A DNA stretch of 64,000 bases, from assembly GCF_000143415.4 (NCBI RefSeq), contig NW_003314295.1:1107054-1171053 (forward strand), given 5' to 3'. Origin of the DNA: Selaginella moellendorffii (taxonomy: Eukaryota > Streptophyta > Lycopodiopsida > Selaginellales > Selaginellaceae). The position numbers and the translations under genes were made by a program. Each line of letters begins with the position of its first letter. The first letter of the stretch is position 1. This document shows positions 1-10,784 of the stretch, piece after piece. A model generated the notes under the pieces. It did no database searches and was not told where the DNA came from. It saw nothing but the letters and a program-made list of their open reading frames with translations.

Positions 1-3000
1 ACTTGTTAAAAATCCACCACCATGAAATTCACTAATGATGAGGTATTATGAATTAAAATTGGCACTTGGTAGTATATACTTATGGGGATGATTGTATGGT
101 TTGCAAATATTTTAAGAATAACAACCATATTGTTTTGGATTTGGAACCCAACAAACTTTGCTAATGTTAAAAAGATGATATTACTTTTAAATCCCGAAAG
201 TGCTTTCGTTATGATAATATCTCATAAAATGACTAATGCTATGAAAACTTATGGAAGCATGAAGAAGAAGTTATCTTGAGTTTGCAAGAGTTTCTTAATT
301 GTTGTCCAAATCTCAAGATTGATTTCAAAAGTTGGGCAAGTGAAATAATGATTAAGCTATGCAATAGTTTTTGTATAACATTTGTTAAAAGAGTTGAAGA
401 TGTGGGAAGAGTCATGGGAGATGTCTTAACCAAGCCTGAACAAAATGTTATATTGAGTTGAGAAGGTCTAACATTAACAAATGCTAACTTAAAAAAAGTA
501 AATTGTATACCATGACTAGACGTAGGATTTATTGAAAATTTGAGTTTTATTCTTTATTGATATTTAGGGCTATTAGTTGGCATGCCAAAGTGTGGATTTA
601 TTAGCAAAAAACATTTAAACATGTTAGCTCTTGGGAGATTAAAGTTTAGGTGGAGGTAATAACATTGTTTTGTCTGTGTGTTTGCCTCGCAATGGGTATA
701 TTATCATTGATGTCTTTTTGATATTGCTTCTATTTACTAAAGTTTTATTGCCTTAAGCTTTTCAAGAATAATAATTTACTGTCATTACTATTGTAAAAGA
801 GTTTGTTATTGATGCTCAAGGAGGTATTTATACTAGCAAAATTCTATGATAATAAATTCCAATCTTGGTTCTATGATTTTGGGAACAGGTTGGCAAAAAA
901 CTACATTAATTAAATGCTTCAAAAGGTGGTTGAATAGAGAGTGGACAATATTAAAAACACCTAAAGTGAAACAAAACTTTTAACCTCTTTTGTGTGTTTG
1001 AAAACTTGACAACACTTAGTGTGTTTGCACTAAAAAAGTTTATGCTAGATGAATGGTTTTAATCCTTAAGCAAATGCAACAACAATGGTCTACTATGAGA
1101 TCTAATATTTAGGTGAGGCACAACTTTCAATGTTGTTTAAATTGCTAAATATATTTAATGGTGAATTCATATGGTGCTTGCCAAAAAGAAAAGTTTGGTT
1201 CAATCTACATTCAAGATTGACTCTACCCAAACCTAAGCATGTCCATACATTAATGGAAGGAAGTAATTGTGCTTCCCCGCATTTGTTATGATTCTATTTA
1301 AATCACAAAAAGACTTTAAATTTCACTATGTAATATAGTGATAATAAAGCCCTAAATACAAATCCACATTGTATTTAAAGTCATCCAAAGGATCAATTTG
1401 TCTCCACTTTTAAGGCAAGAGCTTGATTTCCACTAATTCATCTCAAATGAGAAATATTCACTAAATCTAATAAATATTTTATTTAGGTTGTCAATAGAAA
1501 TGGCTAATTCAGTCCATATACTATAATAATCACTTGTATAAAATACTCAAGTCACTGTAAATGCCTAATATCACAAAGTGGTGCACTCAATCTAGCAAAT
1601 CAAATATTCCCAAATGCCTTAACCAAAACCCACAACTAAAATAAATGGTTATGAATATCACAAATTCTAAAAACAAAGTTCCAAGAGGTGTGAAAATATT
1701 AATATATTTCTAAAAAAAACAAGTGTTACACCGTTTTGTTAAAAACTCTTGCTGTGATGAATAGAATCACTTAGAAAGTAGCTCAATATTAGCATAAAAA
1801 GTCAAGTCATCCTTCTCACTTGAAAGAAACAAGAAAAAATAGTAAGGAGAAAAACTTTCAATAACAATAATTATGTTCAAATAAAGATGAAAGCTAACAA
1901 AATCTCATGGAATTAGGTATTAAACTGGATGATTCAATATAGAAATAAAAGATCATAAAAGGATCTACAATCTTAATATAAGATACCACAAAAAATATAG
2001 AAACTTTAAGCACTAAAGAGGAATAAAAGGCCCTAAACCCTAAATGATCGAGATTTAAATTTGGATTAAAACTTCACAATAATAGCAAATGAAAGATCAA
2101 GATTGATCACATACAATATAACAAATGGCAATGAAAATAGACTTTACACATTTGAGAAATTTGCATTTAGAGATTTCTATAACTAGAGATGAAAGAAATT
2201 AAAGTGTGATTAGCAAGAAATGATGAAAATGCACAAATTCAAATGATGAGTAGTTTTATCTTAGTATTAAGACCTTTTAGAAGCAAAATCCTGCAAGAAT
2301 GGACAAAATAGAGAAAATTCTCACCACACAAAGCCTCTATATTGAATTATACATACATGCTAGAAGAAAAATATGGGCATATCATAATTCCCAATGAATT
2401 AACATCTAAATAACACTTAACAAGATTTAAGATCCTATCAAATGAATTGATACAATCTCTCCCCAAAAATTGAGCTTAAAATAAATAAAAAAGGAATAAA
2501 AACCAAAAGGAAAATGCAAAACTTCTTTATTCCTTCACGAAAATGCAAATGTTTATACTCGTTAGAAAAAGAAGCTTAATACAAAGAAAGAACACTTCAA
2601 ATAAATCAAATATAAGGGAGAAAATCCAACTAATAACTCATATTACATACCATATTTTCAAGAACATTTTGAGAAGATAGATATATGATGTAAAAAATTC
2701 TTGTTACTTTTTATTTATCCTGCTAGGATCATTGCTCCAAACCTTATAAATCTTCTCTATTTATCAAAAAATGCTCCATAAAGAAAGAAGACAATTATCA
2801 TACTAAATTTGTCAAGTTGAGTTGTAACATCTTAATTTTCTTCTTCCTTGTGATTCTGCTCACATATTAAAATTTCTCTCTATAATTCTAGCTCAACTTT
2901 ATTAAATTTCACAATTTTAATGAACCTTTAATATTTCACCTTTGCATGGATTTTATATAACTATTTGAAATTGTACTATGTGTGTGTGTGTGTGTGTGTG

Positions 3001-3242
3001 TGAATTTTAGGGCATAATTGATCTATCAAATTAGTAGGGTTGGGACAAGCAAGTCCAACACCCACCAAAATAAGATGCAAATCAAGTGTAATTTCAAATT
3101 TGTAACTATGGCCTTATAGAAAATTAAACAATTTGAAAAGTGTTATGACCTTCTTCTTAAGCAATTATCACTTATAAAAGTAGTGAGTTCTTCAATTTAA
3201 AATTTTATTTTTATTTGATTCTTTCATATGTTAATTCATATA
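1..3242. other. AT-rich gene-poor DNA, no supported gene
   Basis: Strongly AT-rich sequence with only short ORFs (for example 82-279 and 276-461) that match no family I recognise. It carries a (TG)n run at 2979-3002. The base composition matches 10785-16200 and contrasts with the gene island that starts near 16.2 kb, so it is probably decayed repeat DNA interrupted by the chromovirus insertion. No RNA gene or promoter could be supported. Confidence 0.6.
2979..3002. repeat. (TG)n microsatellite
   Basis: About 12 uninterrupted TG dinucleotides in an AT-rich context; a simple sequence repeat with no evident function. Confidence 0.9.
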
Positions 3243-3247
3243 TAAGT
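3243..3247. repeat. Target-site duplication TAAGT (left)
   Basis: TAAGT lies immediately outside the left LTR and is repeated exactly at 10780-10784 outside the right LTR. A 5-bp duplication is what Ty3/gypsy integrases leave, so the two LTRs belong to one insertion event. Confidence 0.9.
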
Positions 3248-4395
3248 TGTAAGCCACAATTTTTTCCTTTCCAATTTGCCAGCTTACCTCGTCTATCCGT
3301 CCAACGCTGCCTTGGCTTTTGCTAAGTTCCCTCGCCAAGGTTCTCGCCTATGGTACCAGCTCCTACTTGGTTTCAGCTACTCACTGCACGAGCAACGGAG
3401 TGTTAGCCATCCTTCCACGGATTCCCAAATCACTCCCAATCCCCCTCCCCGGGTTAGACTGGACTTAAGGTTCGGCTACACTCCCCGCAAGCACAAGCAG
3501 CCAAGCACACCAAGCTTCCAGATTCCTAACATCCCTTGGTACCACAAGACTTGATCATGGGACCCTCTAAATCCCAAGTCTTGAGTGCAACACTTGCTTC
3601 GGGATGTCGGGGCGAAACACCGTGGCCTAGCGGCCCGGTATGGGTACCTCTCGCCCCCCACTTCCATCCCGAAGGAAGGCCCAAGCCCCTAGGGAGGGCG
3701 AGGACCAATGAGCCGCATGGTACTCAAGTGGGGCACCACTCCACATGAGCCGGGAGCACCACAATCGGTTTCCCTTTCGGGAGTGGGGGCTGCTCTTGAG
3801 CACTTCCTTGGATGGCCCCTCCGGCACCAGCCAAGTCCATGCTCACTCCCACCCAAGGCCCCTCGGTCCCAGTCTCAACCTCAAGTCGGTTTGGAAGCCC
3901 AACTGGAGAGTCCCTTCAAAACTGGTTCCTGGACCTCACTATCCCTATTATACTTTTGGAACCCTCTGCAGCCCCCCCCCCCTGGGAGACGCACGCTTTG
4001 GGCTTTCACCCCTTGACCTGTATTAGTATTTGGACTTAGTCTCTGGCTCGATCTCGGACCCGATTTCGGATCCGACTTCGGATTCGGTTTCGGACTCGAT
4101 CTCGGACTCGATCTCGGACCCGATCTCGGACCCGACTTCGGACTCGACCTCGGACTCGGTCTCGGACCCGATTTCGGATCTCGGACTCCGTCTCGAACTC
4201 GGTCTCGAACTCGGACTCGAACTCGGTCCCCGAGTCGGTCTCGGACTCGATTCCGGACTCGATCTTGAACTCGGTCCTAGAGTCGGTCTTGGACTCGATC
4301 TTCGACTTGGTCTCATCCGATGAACTCTTTGTCATTTTGGTCATGCTTTCGGGGTTCCTTTAGCCTACGACACCTCGGCGAGTTGGTTCCTTACA
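3248..4395 (-). repeat. LTR, 3' copy (left)
   Basis: 1148 bp running on the plus strand from TGTAAGCC to CCTTACA. It nearly matches 9630-10779. Minus-strand reading puts U3 at the high-coordinate end, including the repetitive block near 4030-4320. A TATA-like sequence (TATAAT on the minus strand, about 3945-3952) follows that block and could be the promoter; the transcription start is inferred only. Confidence 0.95.
4030..4320 (-). repeat. Degenerate short tandem repeat in LTR U3
   Basis: About 290 bp built from variants of CTCGGACTCGAT and CTCGGACCCGAT in 6- and 12-bp steps. It is almost identical at 10414-10704 in the other LTR, so it was present before insertion. The position, upstream of the TATA-like box in the element's transcription sense, suggests a repeated enhancer array; that role is inference. 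Long Ser/Asp- or Ser/Glu-rich ORFs on both strands are by-products of the repeat. Confidence 0.85.
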
Positions 4396-4407
4396 ACTCC
4401 ACCACCC
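4396..4407 (-). other. Polypurine tract of the chromovirus
   Basis: Minus strand reads GGGTGGTGGAGT and abuts the 3' LTR start. It is the expected place and composition for the plus-strand primer of reverse transcription, though interrupted by T residues. Confidence 0.7.
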
Positions 4408-4797
4408 ATAGAAGAAGTTCGATGCCCACATCGAACGTCTCGTTTTATCCTACGACTTGTTGACCATGTCTCCGGGGGCATCCCCCCACTTAGCGGTGTG
4501 CCTAAGTTAGCCTCCCCGGCCAAGAGCCCATGACAACGGAATATAGGTGTCCCTATACTCCTCACCTCACCACGCCCTAGTATAGGGTCGGGACTTGAAC
4601 CCAGCCTTGCTTTACTAGGGGGTTGGGACTCGAACCCAACCTCCGTAGAATACGTCTACGGATTCGACATCCCCGCAGGGAGTCGAGCGTAGCTCCCTAC
4701 GCCTGGTCGACCTAGCTAACCCATGCTAATTAGCTTACCTTCGGCGCGCCTTCGGGTCCCAACATATGCCATTGCTCAACTTCTCAAATTGATACTT
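4408..4797 (-). other. Element 3' untranslated region with structured motifs
   Basis: 390 bp between the pol stop and the purine tract without a credible gene. On the minus strand it holds two sequences resembling the T-arm/B box of tRNA genes: GGGTTCAAGTCCCGACCC (4602-4585) and GGTTGGGTTCGAGTCCCAACC (4641-4621, quoted within 21 bases as its core GGTTCGAGTCC). It also has a perfect 7-bp inverted repeat CCGTAGA/TCTACGG at 4643-4661 and a second inverted repeat GGGAG/CTCCC near 4679-4698. No complete tRNA fold was found. Confidence 0.5.
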
Positions 4798-5179
4798 TTA
4801 ATTGAACTTTGCATAAGTACATAGAGTTCTTCCATGCAGAAATTCCTCCACTAGATCTCGCGCGTTCGCTAGGTTCTCCTTCGGTTCCCATGTTGCTTCG
4901 CAGTGTGGAAATCCTTTCCACTTCACATGGAACTCTCTCACCTCGCGTCCTTGTCGCTTGCTCTTGCGCGCATTGAGGATGGCCTCGACTTCGTATTCCT
5001 CCTCCCCTTGGATAACCTCAGGTAAAAGTCTTACTTGGTCCTTGCGAAGCAGATCCTCAAAATACGGCTTGAGTAAGTTCACGTGGAACACGGGATGCAT
5101 CTTCCCCATCTCTCGAGGAAGTCGGAGACGGTAAGCCACTTTACCGATTCGAGCCTCGATCTCGTAAGGCCCCGCGAAC

Positions 5180-5231
5180 CTGCTTAAGGAACTCAAGATC
5201 AATTCATTTACAGGAATACATGCATTTTTAC
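5180..5231 (-). other. Intron-like insertion 2 in integrase region
   Basis: 52 nt on the minus strand, starting GTAAAAATG and ending TTAAGCAG. Removing it joins LTQ-R to FAGPYE through a split AGG codon, the expected continuous sequence just before the integrase C-terminal fold. Length, splice ends and a TTGAT-type branch candidate match the host introns in this window. Confidence 0.75.
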
Positions 5232-5649
5232 CTTTGGGTCAACTTCCGGCTGATCCCACTTGGTAGCCTGAGGTTCTTGGTGTTCAGCCACACCTTCTCC
5301 CCAGCTTGGAACTCCACATCTCGACGCTTTTGGTTCGCATACTTAGTTTGCCTTTGTTGAGCCCGTTCCAAGGAATCCCTCACTAGATTCCAAATGTTGA
5401 GTCTTTCCGCCGTGAATGCCTCCACTGCGGGTAACTCTCCATGATACTCGGCCACGCCGAGTTCGACAGGACCTTCAATAGCTCGCCCATTGATGACTTC
5501 CCATGGACTCACCCCGATGCTCGAATGTGGTGAGTTGTTATAACACATTTCCGCAAGTCCTAAATGACTTACCCAGTCGGTCTGGTCTCCCGAGACATAG
5601 CATCGCAAATAATCCTCCAGCTGCCTATTCACCCTTTCCGTTTGTCCGT

Positions 5650-5696
5650 CTGTCAAGAAGTGTTAGTGCCATCAATCTTGACTCAATACCCATTAC
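5650..5696 (-). other. Intron-like insertion 1 in integrase core
   Basis: 47 nt on the minus strand, starting GTAATGGG and ending CTTGACAG, with a strong branch-site match CACTAAC about 15-20 nt before the acceptor. It lies inside the nearly invariant integrase motif HPQTDGQTER. Removal recreates that motif exactly and restores the frame (5697 and 5649 become adjacent). Confidence 0.82.
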
Positions 5697-8600
5697 CTGT
5701 CTGTGGGTGATAGGCCGTGCTGAATTTCAACTTGGTGCGATACTGTTCTAGGAGTGTCCTCCAGAACCTACTGGTGAAGATCTTATCTCGATCTGAGATA
5801 ATCTCTTCCGGCCTTCCCCGCACTCGAACCACTTGTTTGAAGAACAGCTTCGCCACACCTTCCGCATCCACATCCGTTGTGGTGGGTATGAAATGTGCCA
5901 TCTTTGAAAATCGGTCCACCACCACGAATATCGCATTGAACCCCTCGCTTGGGGGTAGTCCCGTGATGAAGTCCATCGTGAGACATTTCCACGGACGATC
6001 TGGAATGGGGATGCTTTGCAACAAGCCCCCACTAGCCTTCGTCACGGCTTTGACCTGCTGACATGTTGGACATGTCTTTACATAGTCTTGGACGTCCTTA
6101 GCCATATCTAGCCAGTGATACTTCCTTTTGAGTAAGCCCATCGTCTTGGGCACTCCGCCGTGTCCCGCGAGAGGTCCGTCATGACACTCTTCCAAGGCTA
6201 CTTTCCTTAGTTCCCCTTCTGGAACATACACCCTCGTTTGCTTGTAATATATGAGTCCGTTGCGTTCCGCATAGCCCGTTTTCTCTTCCGTTAGCAGCTC
6301 ACCTCTCTGGTGAGCTTCCCGCGCCTCCAGATTCCTCAGCAACACTTCTTGTGCTAGACCATCACTCTCGTATGCGGTCCGCACATCGTCCCAAAAGGTT
6401 GCTGTCGCGCTAGATATCGCCAACTTCAAGCTCGCTTTTCGACTTAGCGCATCTGCCACGATGTTGCTCTTCCTAGGCTTGTACAGGATCTCGCAATCAA
6501 ACTCGGCCAAAGCATTGGCCCACCGACCTTGTTTTCCCCTTAGGTTGGGCTGTGACAAGAAGTGTTTTGTTGCCACATTGTCCGTGTAAACCTTGAAGTG
6601 TCTCCCAAGGTAGTGTCGCCACTCCTTGAGCGCCTTGACCACCGCAAACAATTCCTTCTCGTGGGCAGGCCACTTCCGTTGAGCCTTGTCCAGCTTCTTC
6701 GAGAAGAACGCTATTGGATGGTTGTCTTGCTTCAAAACTGCGCCCAACGCAAAGTCCGAAGCATCCGTGTCTACCTCAAAGTCCTTACCAAAGTCTGGTA
6801 ATGCCAACACCGGAGCCTTCCTCAACTTCCCTTTGAGGTGGACGAATGCCGCCTCGCATTCCGCTGTCCATACCATCTTTCCTTTTCCTGTTTGGTCCGT
6901 TAAGGGCAGGGCTACTCTCGAATAGTGTCTGATAAACTTTCGATAGTAGTTGCATAGCCCCAGGAACGCCCTCAACTCATGTACATTCGATGGTCGTTCC
7001 CATTCCTAGATCGCTTGGACCTTCTCCGGGTCCACCTTGAGCCCGTCCTGGCCCACCACATGCCCGAGAAACTTTACCTCTTGTTGAGCAAAGTCACATT
7101 TGCTCTCTTTAGCATACAGTTTGTGTTCCCTTAGTTTCTCAAACACCTTCGCCAAGTGTTCGGCATGCTCCTCTAGCGTCTCGCTATAGATCAGGATGTC
7201 GTCAATATAGACGACCACAAAGCGATCCAGATAGGGTACAAAGATGTGGTTCATCAACGCCGAAAACGTTGCCGGCGCATTGCATAGCCCAAAGGGCATC
7301 ACCAAAAACTCAAAGCTCCCATACCTCGTTCGACAGGTTGTCTTCTCGACATCTTCCTCAGCTACCCTGATCTGGTAGTATCCTGACCTTAGGTCAATCC
7401 TCGAAAAGTATTTTGCCTTTCCCAACCTATCGAACAGGTCCTCGATCCTTGGCAAAGGGTACTTGTTCTTCTTGGTATACTTGTTGAGCAACCGGTAGTC
7501 TATGCACATGCGCATAGATCCATCTTTCTTTTTCACAAATAGCACCGGCGCCCCATACGGCGACTTGCTCAACCTAACATACCCTTTGTCCACCAACTCC
7601 TCTAGTTGGCTCTTGAGCTCCTTGAGTTCTTTTTCGTTCAATCGATAGGGTGGACGAACCACCGCCTCAGCACCCTCGACCAGCTCAATCTTATGTTCTA
7701 TCGGTCGTGCGGGGGGCAACCCCGCCGGTAGCTCCTCCAGCATCGTATCCTGGAATTGGTCCAGCACCTGCTGGATCACTAAAGGTACTTCTTTTGTTCT
7801 TGTCTTTTTGTCACTCTTCACCGAGAGTAAGCACAAAAAGGCTGCCTTAGTTCCTTTAGTGAGTTGTCCTCTCGTGGACACCAGGTTTAAGCATGACTCT
7901 TTGGCCTTGCTTTGCCCTACCTTTAGATCCTGGGCCTCCACCCTAGATCTTCTTCCTTGGGCATTCGCCAATACCACAAGGTTCCTACCTTGTCCATGCA
8001 GGGCTACCACGAACCGATTAAACCAATCCATTCCGAAGATCACATCAAATCCCGCCATGTCCAAGACGGTGAAATCCATGTCCACTTTCCATGTCCCCAC
8101 TTCGACTCTCGCTTGTCGAAGTACCTCATCGGTGCTTTGGCTACCTTGAACAAACTCTATAGTCCTTGGTTCGCCTAGCCGCTGCACCGTTAGTCCGGCT
8201 TGCCGGACTATGTCTGCAGCCACAAAATTATCCGAAACACCCGTGTCAATAAGGATCTTAACAAAGCTACCTCCGAGCTTCCCTCGGAGGGCTAGTAGAT
8301 GTCACGAACGACTCTCTACCAAAGTTGCTCGTGTAATGAGTAACTTTGAGTTAGGGACTGGATCACATACCTCAGTTTGGACTTCACCCGACTTGATGGC
8401 CATATTGGCTCTGGCCTTCTTCGGGTAGGGACATTCCTTCGAGAAGTGTCCCGCTTCGCCGCAGTTGTAGCATACGTTGTTTCCCACGCTGTTATACGAC
8501 TTGACCTTCTTATCCGTGGGTTTGTCTTTTTTCGCTTGACTCCCCCACGTACTCGCTCGCTGGCCACCGGATTTGCCTTTCCGGAACCCCGAGGACTCAT

Positions 8601-9613
8601 TCTTAGAGAAACTCTTTTTGAATTTCCCCTTGCTATACGTTCCCCTTGGTTTGGCCCCTTTGCTAAATGTGGATCCCGACCCTGTCGTGTTCCCCTTTCG
8701 CAGGTTATCGTTGAAATGCACCTTGATGGCCACATCCAATGCTTCCTTGTAGTTGGTCGGGTTCCACCGCATCACCTCACCGCGGGCCCAGGTTTGCAAA
8801 CCTGATATGAAGGCATGGAACGCATCCATATCCCCCATGTCCGTGACAAGTATCCTCTTTGCCATGAACCCATTCACATATTCCTGGATGGTTCCAGTCT
8901 GCTTCAGCCTACTCAGCTCATCTCTCAGATGCAGAGTGGCATTCAGAGGAACATATGTTGCGCGGATCCTCGCCTTCATCATGTCCCAAGTGGCCACTGG
9001 TCCTTCGTTGGCCTCCGTCATTCTCCACCAAGACTTGGCATTATCTGCCAAGTATGGTTTTGCACATGGGACTTTCTCCAAGCTCGGTAACCGCAACGCT
9101 CGGAAGTAGTCCTCCATATCATAAAACCAATCCTCCACCACCTTATAGTCGTTCACTCCCTTGAAGACCGGTGGGGGCTTTGGTTTGTACTTGGGAACTG
9201 CCTGAGGGACTGATTCTACTTCGGTCTGTTCGACCTTGTTTGGTTTTGCCTCAGTCCCGGCCGAAAGATCCGCACCTTCTGCGCTGCCAGCATCTGCAGT
9301 CTTTTTCTTTTTCTTCCACCTCTCGTCACGCTTTAGCTTGCGTACGAGAGTTTCCAGCAGGGCATTGGTCTATGCCAACTGTCCTTCTAGCACGTCCAAT
9401 CGAGCCTTGGACGACCGAACCTCGCCACCGGACTCCTGTTTGGAAGTTTCCTCACTAGAGTCCTCCTCATGCAAGGATTCCTCATCCATAACCTCTTGTT
9501 CGACCGGAGGCTCCAGCTCCGGCGGAGGTTCCGTCTCCGCCTGGGTTCGTTTACGCTCTGCCCTTGCCATCTCCCAGCAATCCGCCTCTATCCTTCGCTA
9601 GAACTAAGATAAA

Positions 9614-9626
9614 GGCTCCGATACCA
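9614..9626 (-). other. Primer binding site (initiator tRNA-Met type)
   Basis: Minus strand reads TGGTATCGGAGCC three bases inside the 5' LTR. Plant LTR retrotransposons commonly use TGGTATCAGAGC, complementary to the initiator methionine tRNA 3' end; this copy differs by one base in that stretch. Confidence 0.88.
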
Positions 9627-9629
9627 AAT

Positions 9630-10779
9630 TGTAAGCCACAATTTTTTCCTTTCCAATTTGCCAGCTTACCTCGTCTATCCGTCCAACGCTGCCTTGGCTT
9701 TTGCTAAGTTCCCTCGCCAAGGTTCTCGCCTATGGTACCAGCTCCTACTTGGTTTCAGCTACTCACTGCACGAGCAACGGAGTGTTAGCCATCCTTCCAC
9801 GGATTCCCAAATCACTCCCAATCCCCCTCCCCAGGTTAGACTGGACTTAAGGTTCGGCTACACTCCCCGCAAGCACAAGCAGCCAAGCACACCAAGCTTC
9901 CAGATTCCTAACATCCCTTGGTACCACAAGACTTGATCATGGGACCCTCTAAATCCCAAGTCTTGAGTGCAACACTTGCTTCGGGATGTCGGGGCGAAAC
10001 ACCGTGGCCTAGCGGCCCGGTATGGGTACCTCTCGCCCCCCACTTCCATCCCGAAGGAAGGCCCAAGCCCCTAGGGAGGGCGAGGACCAATGAGCCGCAT
10101 GGTACTCAAGTGGGGCACCACTCCACATGAGCCGGGAGCACCGCAATCGGTTTCCCTTTCGGGAGTGGGGGCTGCTCTTGAGCACTTCCTTGGATGGCCC
10201 CTCCGGCACCAGCCAAGTCCATGCTCACTCCCACCCAAGGCCCCTCGGTCCCAGTCTCAACCTCAAGTCGGTTTGGAAGCCCAACTGGAGAGTCCCTTCA
10301 AAACTGGTTCCTAGACCTCACTATCCCTACTATACTTTTGGAACCCCCTGCAGCCCCCCCCCCCCCTGGGAGACGCACGCTTTGGGCTTTCACCCCTTGA
10401 CCCGTATTAGTATTTGGACTTAGTCTCTGGCTCGATCTCGGACCCGATTTCGGATCCGACTTCGGATTCGGTTTCGGACTCGATCTCGGACTCGATCTCG
10501 GACCCGATCTCGGACCCGACTTCGGACTCGACCTCGGACTCGGTCTCGGACCCAATTTCGGATCTCGGACTCCGTCTCGAACTCGGTCTCGAACTCGGAC
10601 TCGAACTCGGTCCCCGAGTCGGTCTCGGACTCGATTCCGGACTTGATCTCGAACTCGGTCCTAGAGTCGGTCTTGGACTCGATCTTCGACTTGGTCTCAT
10701 CCGATGAACTCTTTGTCATTTTGGTCATGCTTTCGGGGTTCCTTTAGCCTACGACACCTCGACGAGTTGGTTCCTTACA
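9630..10779 (-). repeat. LTR, 5' copy (right)
   Basis: 1150 bp, nearly identical to 3248-4395. The differences are about ten transitions and two extra C residues in the poly-C run near 10353. It contains the same repeat block (10414-10704). As the upstream LTR it would drive element transcription towards lower coordinates. Confidence 0.95.
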
Positions 10780-10784
10780 TAAGT
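10780..10784. repeat. Target-site duplication TAAGT (right)
   Basis: Exact copy of 3243-3247, directly outside the right LTR. Confidence 0.9.

Larger units (their letters stand above)
4798..9570 (-). pseudogene. Gag-Pol polyprotein of the chromovirus (nonsense-mutated)
   Basis: One long frame starting at ATG 9570-9568. Gag carries a CCHC knuckle (CYNCGEAGHFSKECP, about 8470-8430). Protease shows a DTG active site (about 8250). Reverse transcriptase has YIDD (about 7210). RNase H retains DTDAS and YTDN motifs (about 6780-6580). Integrase has the HHCC finger (about 6190-6050) and catalytic Asp residues in MDF and SDRD. The last about 45 residues are a chromodomain (FHVKWKGF...ATWEPKENL). Three in-frame stops interrupt it: TAG at 9372-9370, TGA at 8304-8302 and TAG at 7008-7006. 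Two segments, 5696-5650 and 5231-5180, break the frame but have GT..AG ends, and their removal restores it. Translation as one ORF without frameshifting is typical of many plant chromoviruses. The copy is dead as it stands but well preserved. Confidence 0.93.
3248..10779 (-). mobile_element. Ty3/gypsy chromovirus LTR retrotransposon
   Basis: A 7.5-kb LTR retrotransposon on the minus strand. From its own 5' end it has LTR (10779-9630), primer site (9626-9614), Gag (about 9570-8300), protease, reverse transcriptase, RNase H, integrase and C-terminal chromodomain (ending 4798), a structured 3' untranslated stretch, a purine tract (4407-4396) and LTR (4395-3248). LTR ends are the inverted TGTAAG/CTTACA, flanked by TAAGT on both sides. 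The LTRs differ by about ten substitutions by eye, all transitions, plus a poly-C length change; roughly 1% divergence implies a recent insertion. Gag and Pol share one frame with no frameshift. Three internal stop codons mean this copy is not autonomous. Two intron-like segments lie in the integrase region. Order PR-RT-RH-IN-chromodomain places it among chromoviruses. Confidence 0.95.

Noticed and set aside
82-461. Short ORFs in the first 500 bp
   Set aside because: No domain, no codon bias, AT-rich context; a faint resemblance to a retroelement tail could not be supported.
4023-4344. Overlapping Ser/Asp- and Ser/Glu-rich ORFs on both strands
   Set aside because: They are generated by the short tandem repeat in the LTR and reappear identically at 10407-10728; not genes.
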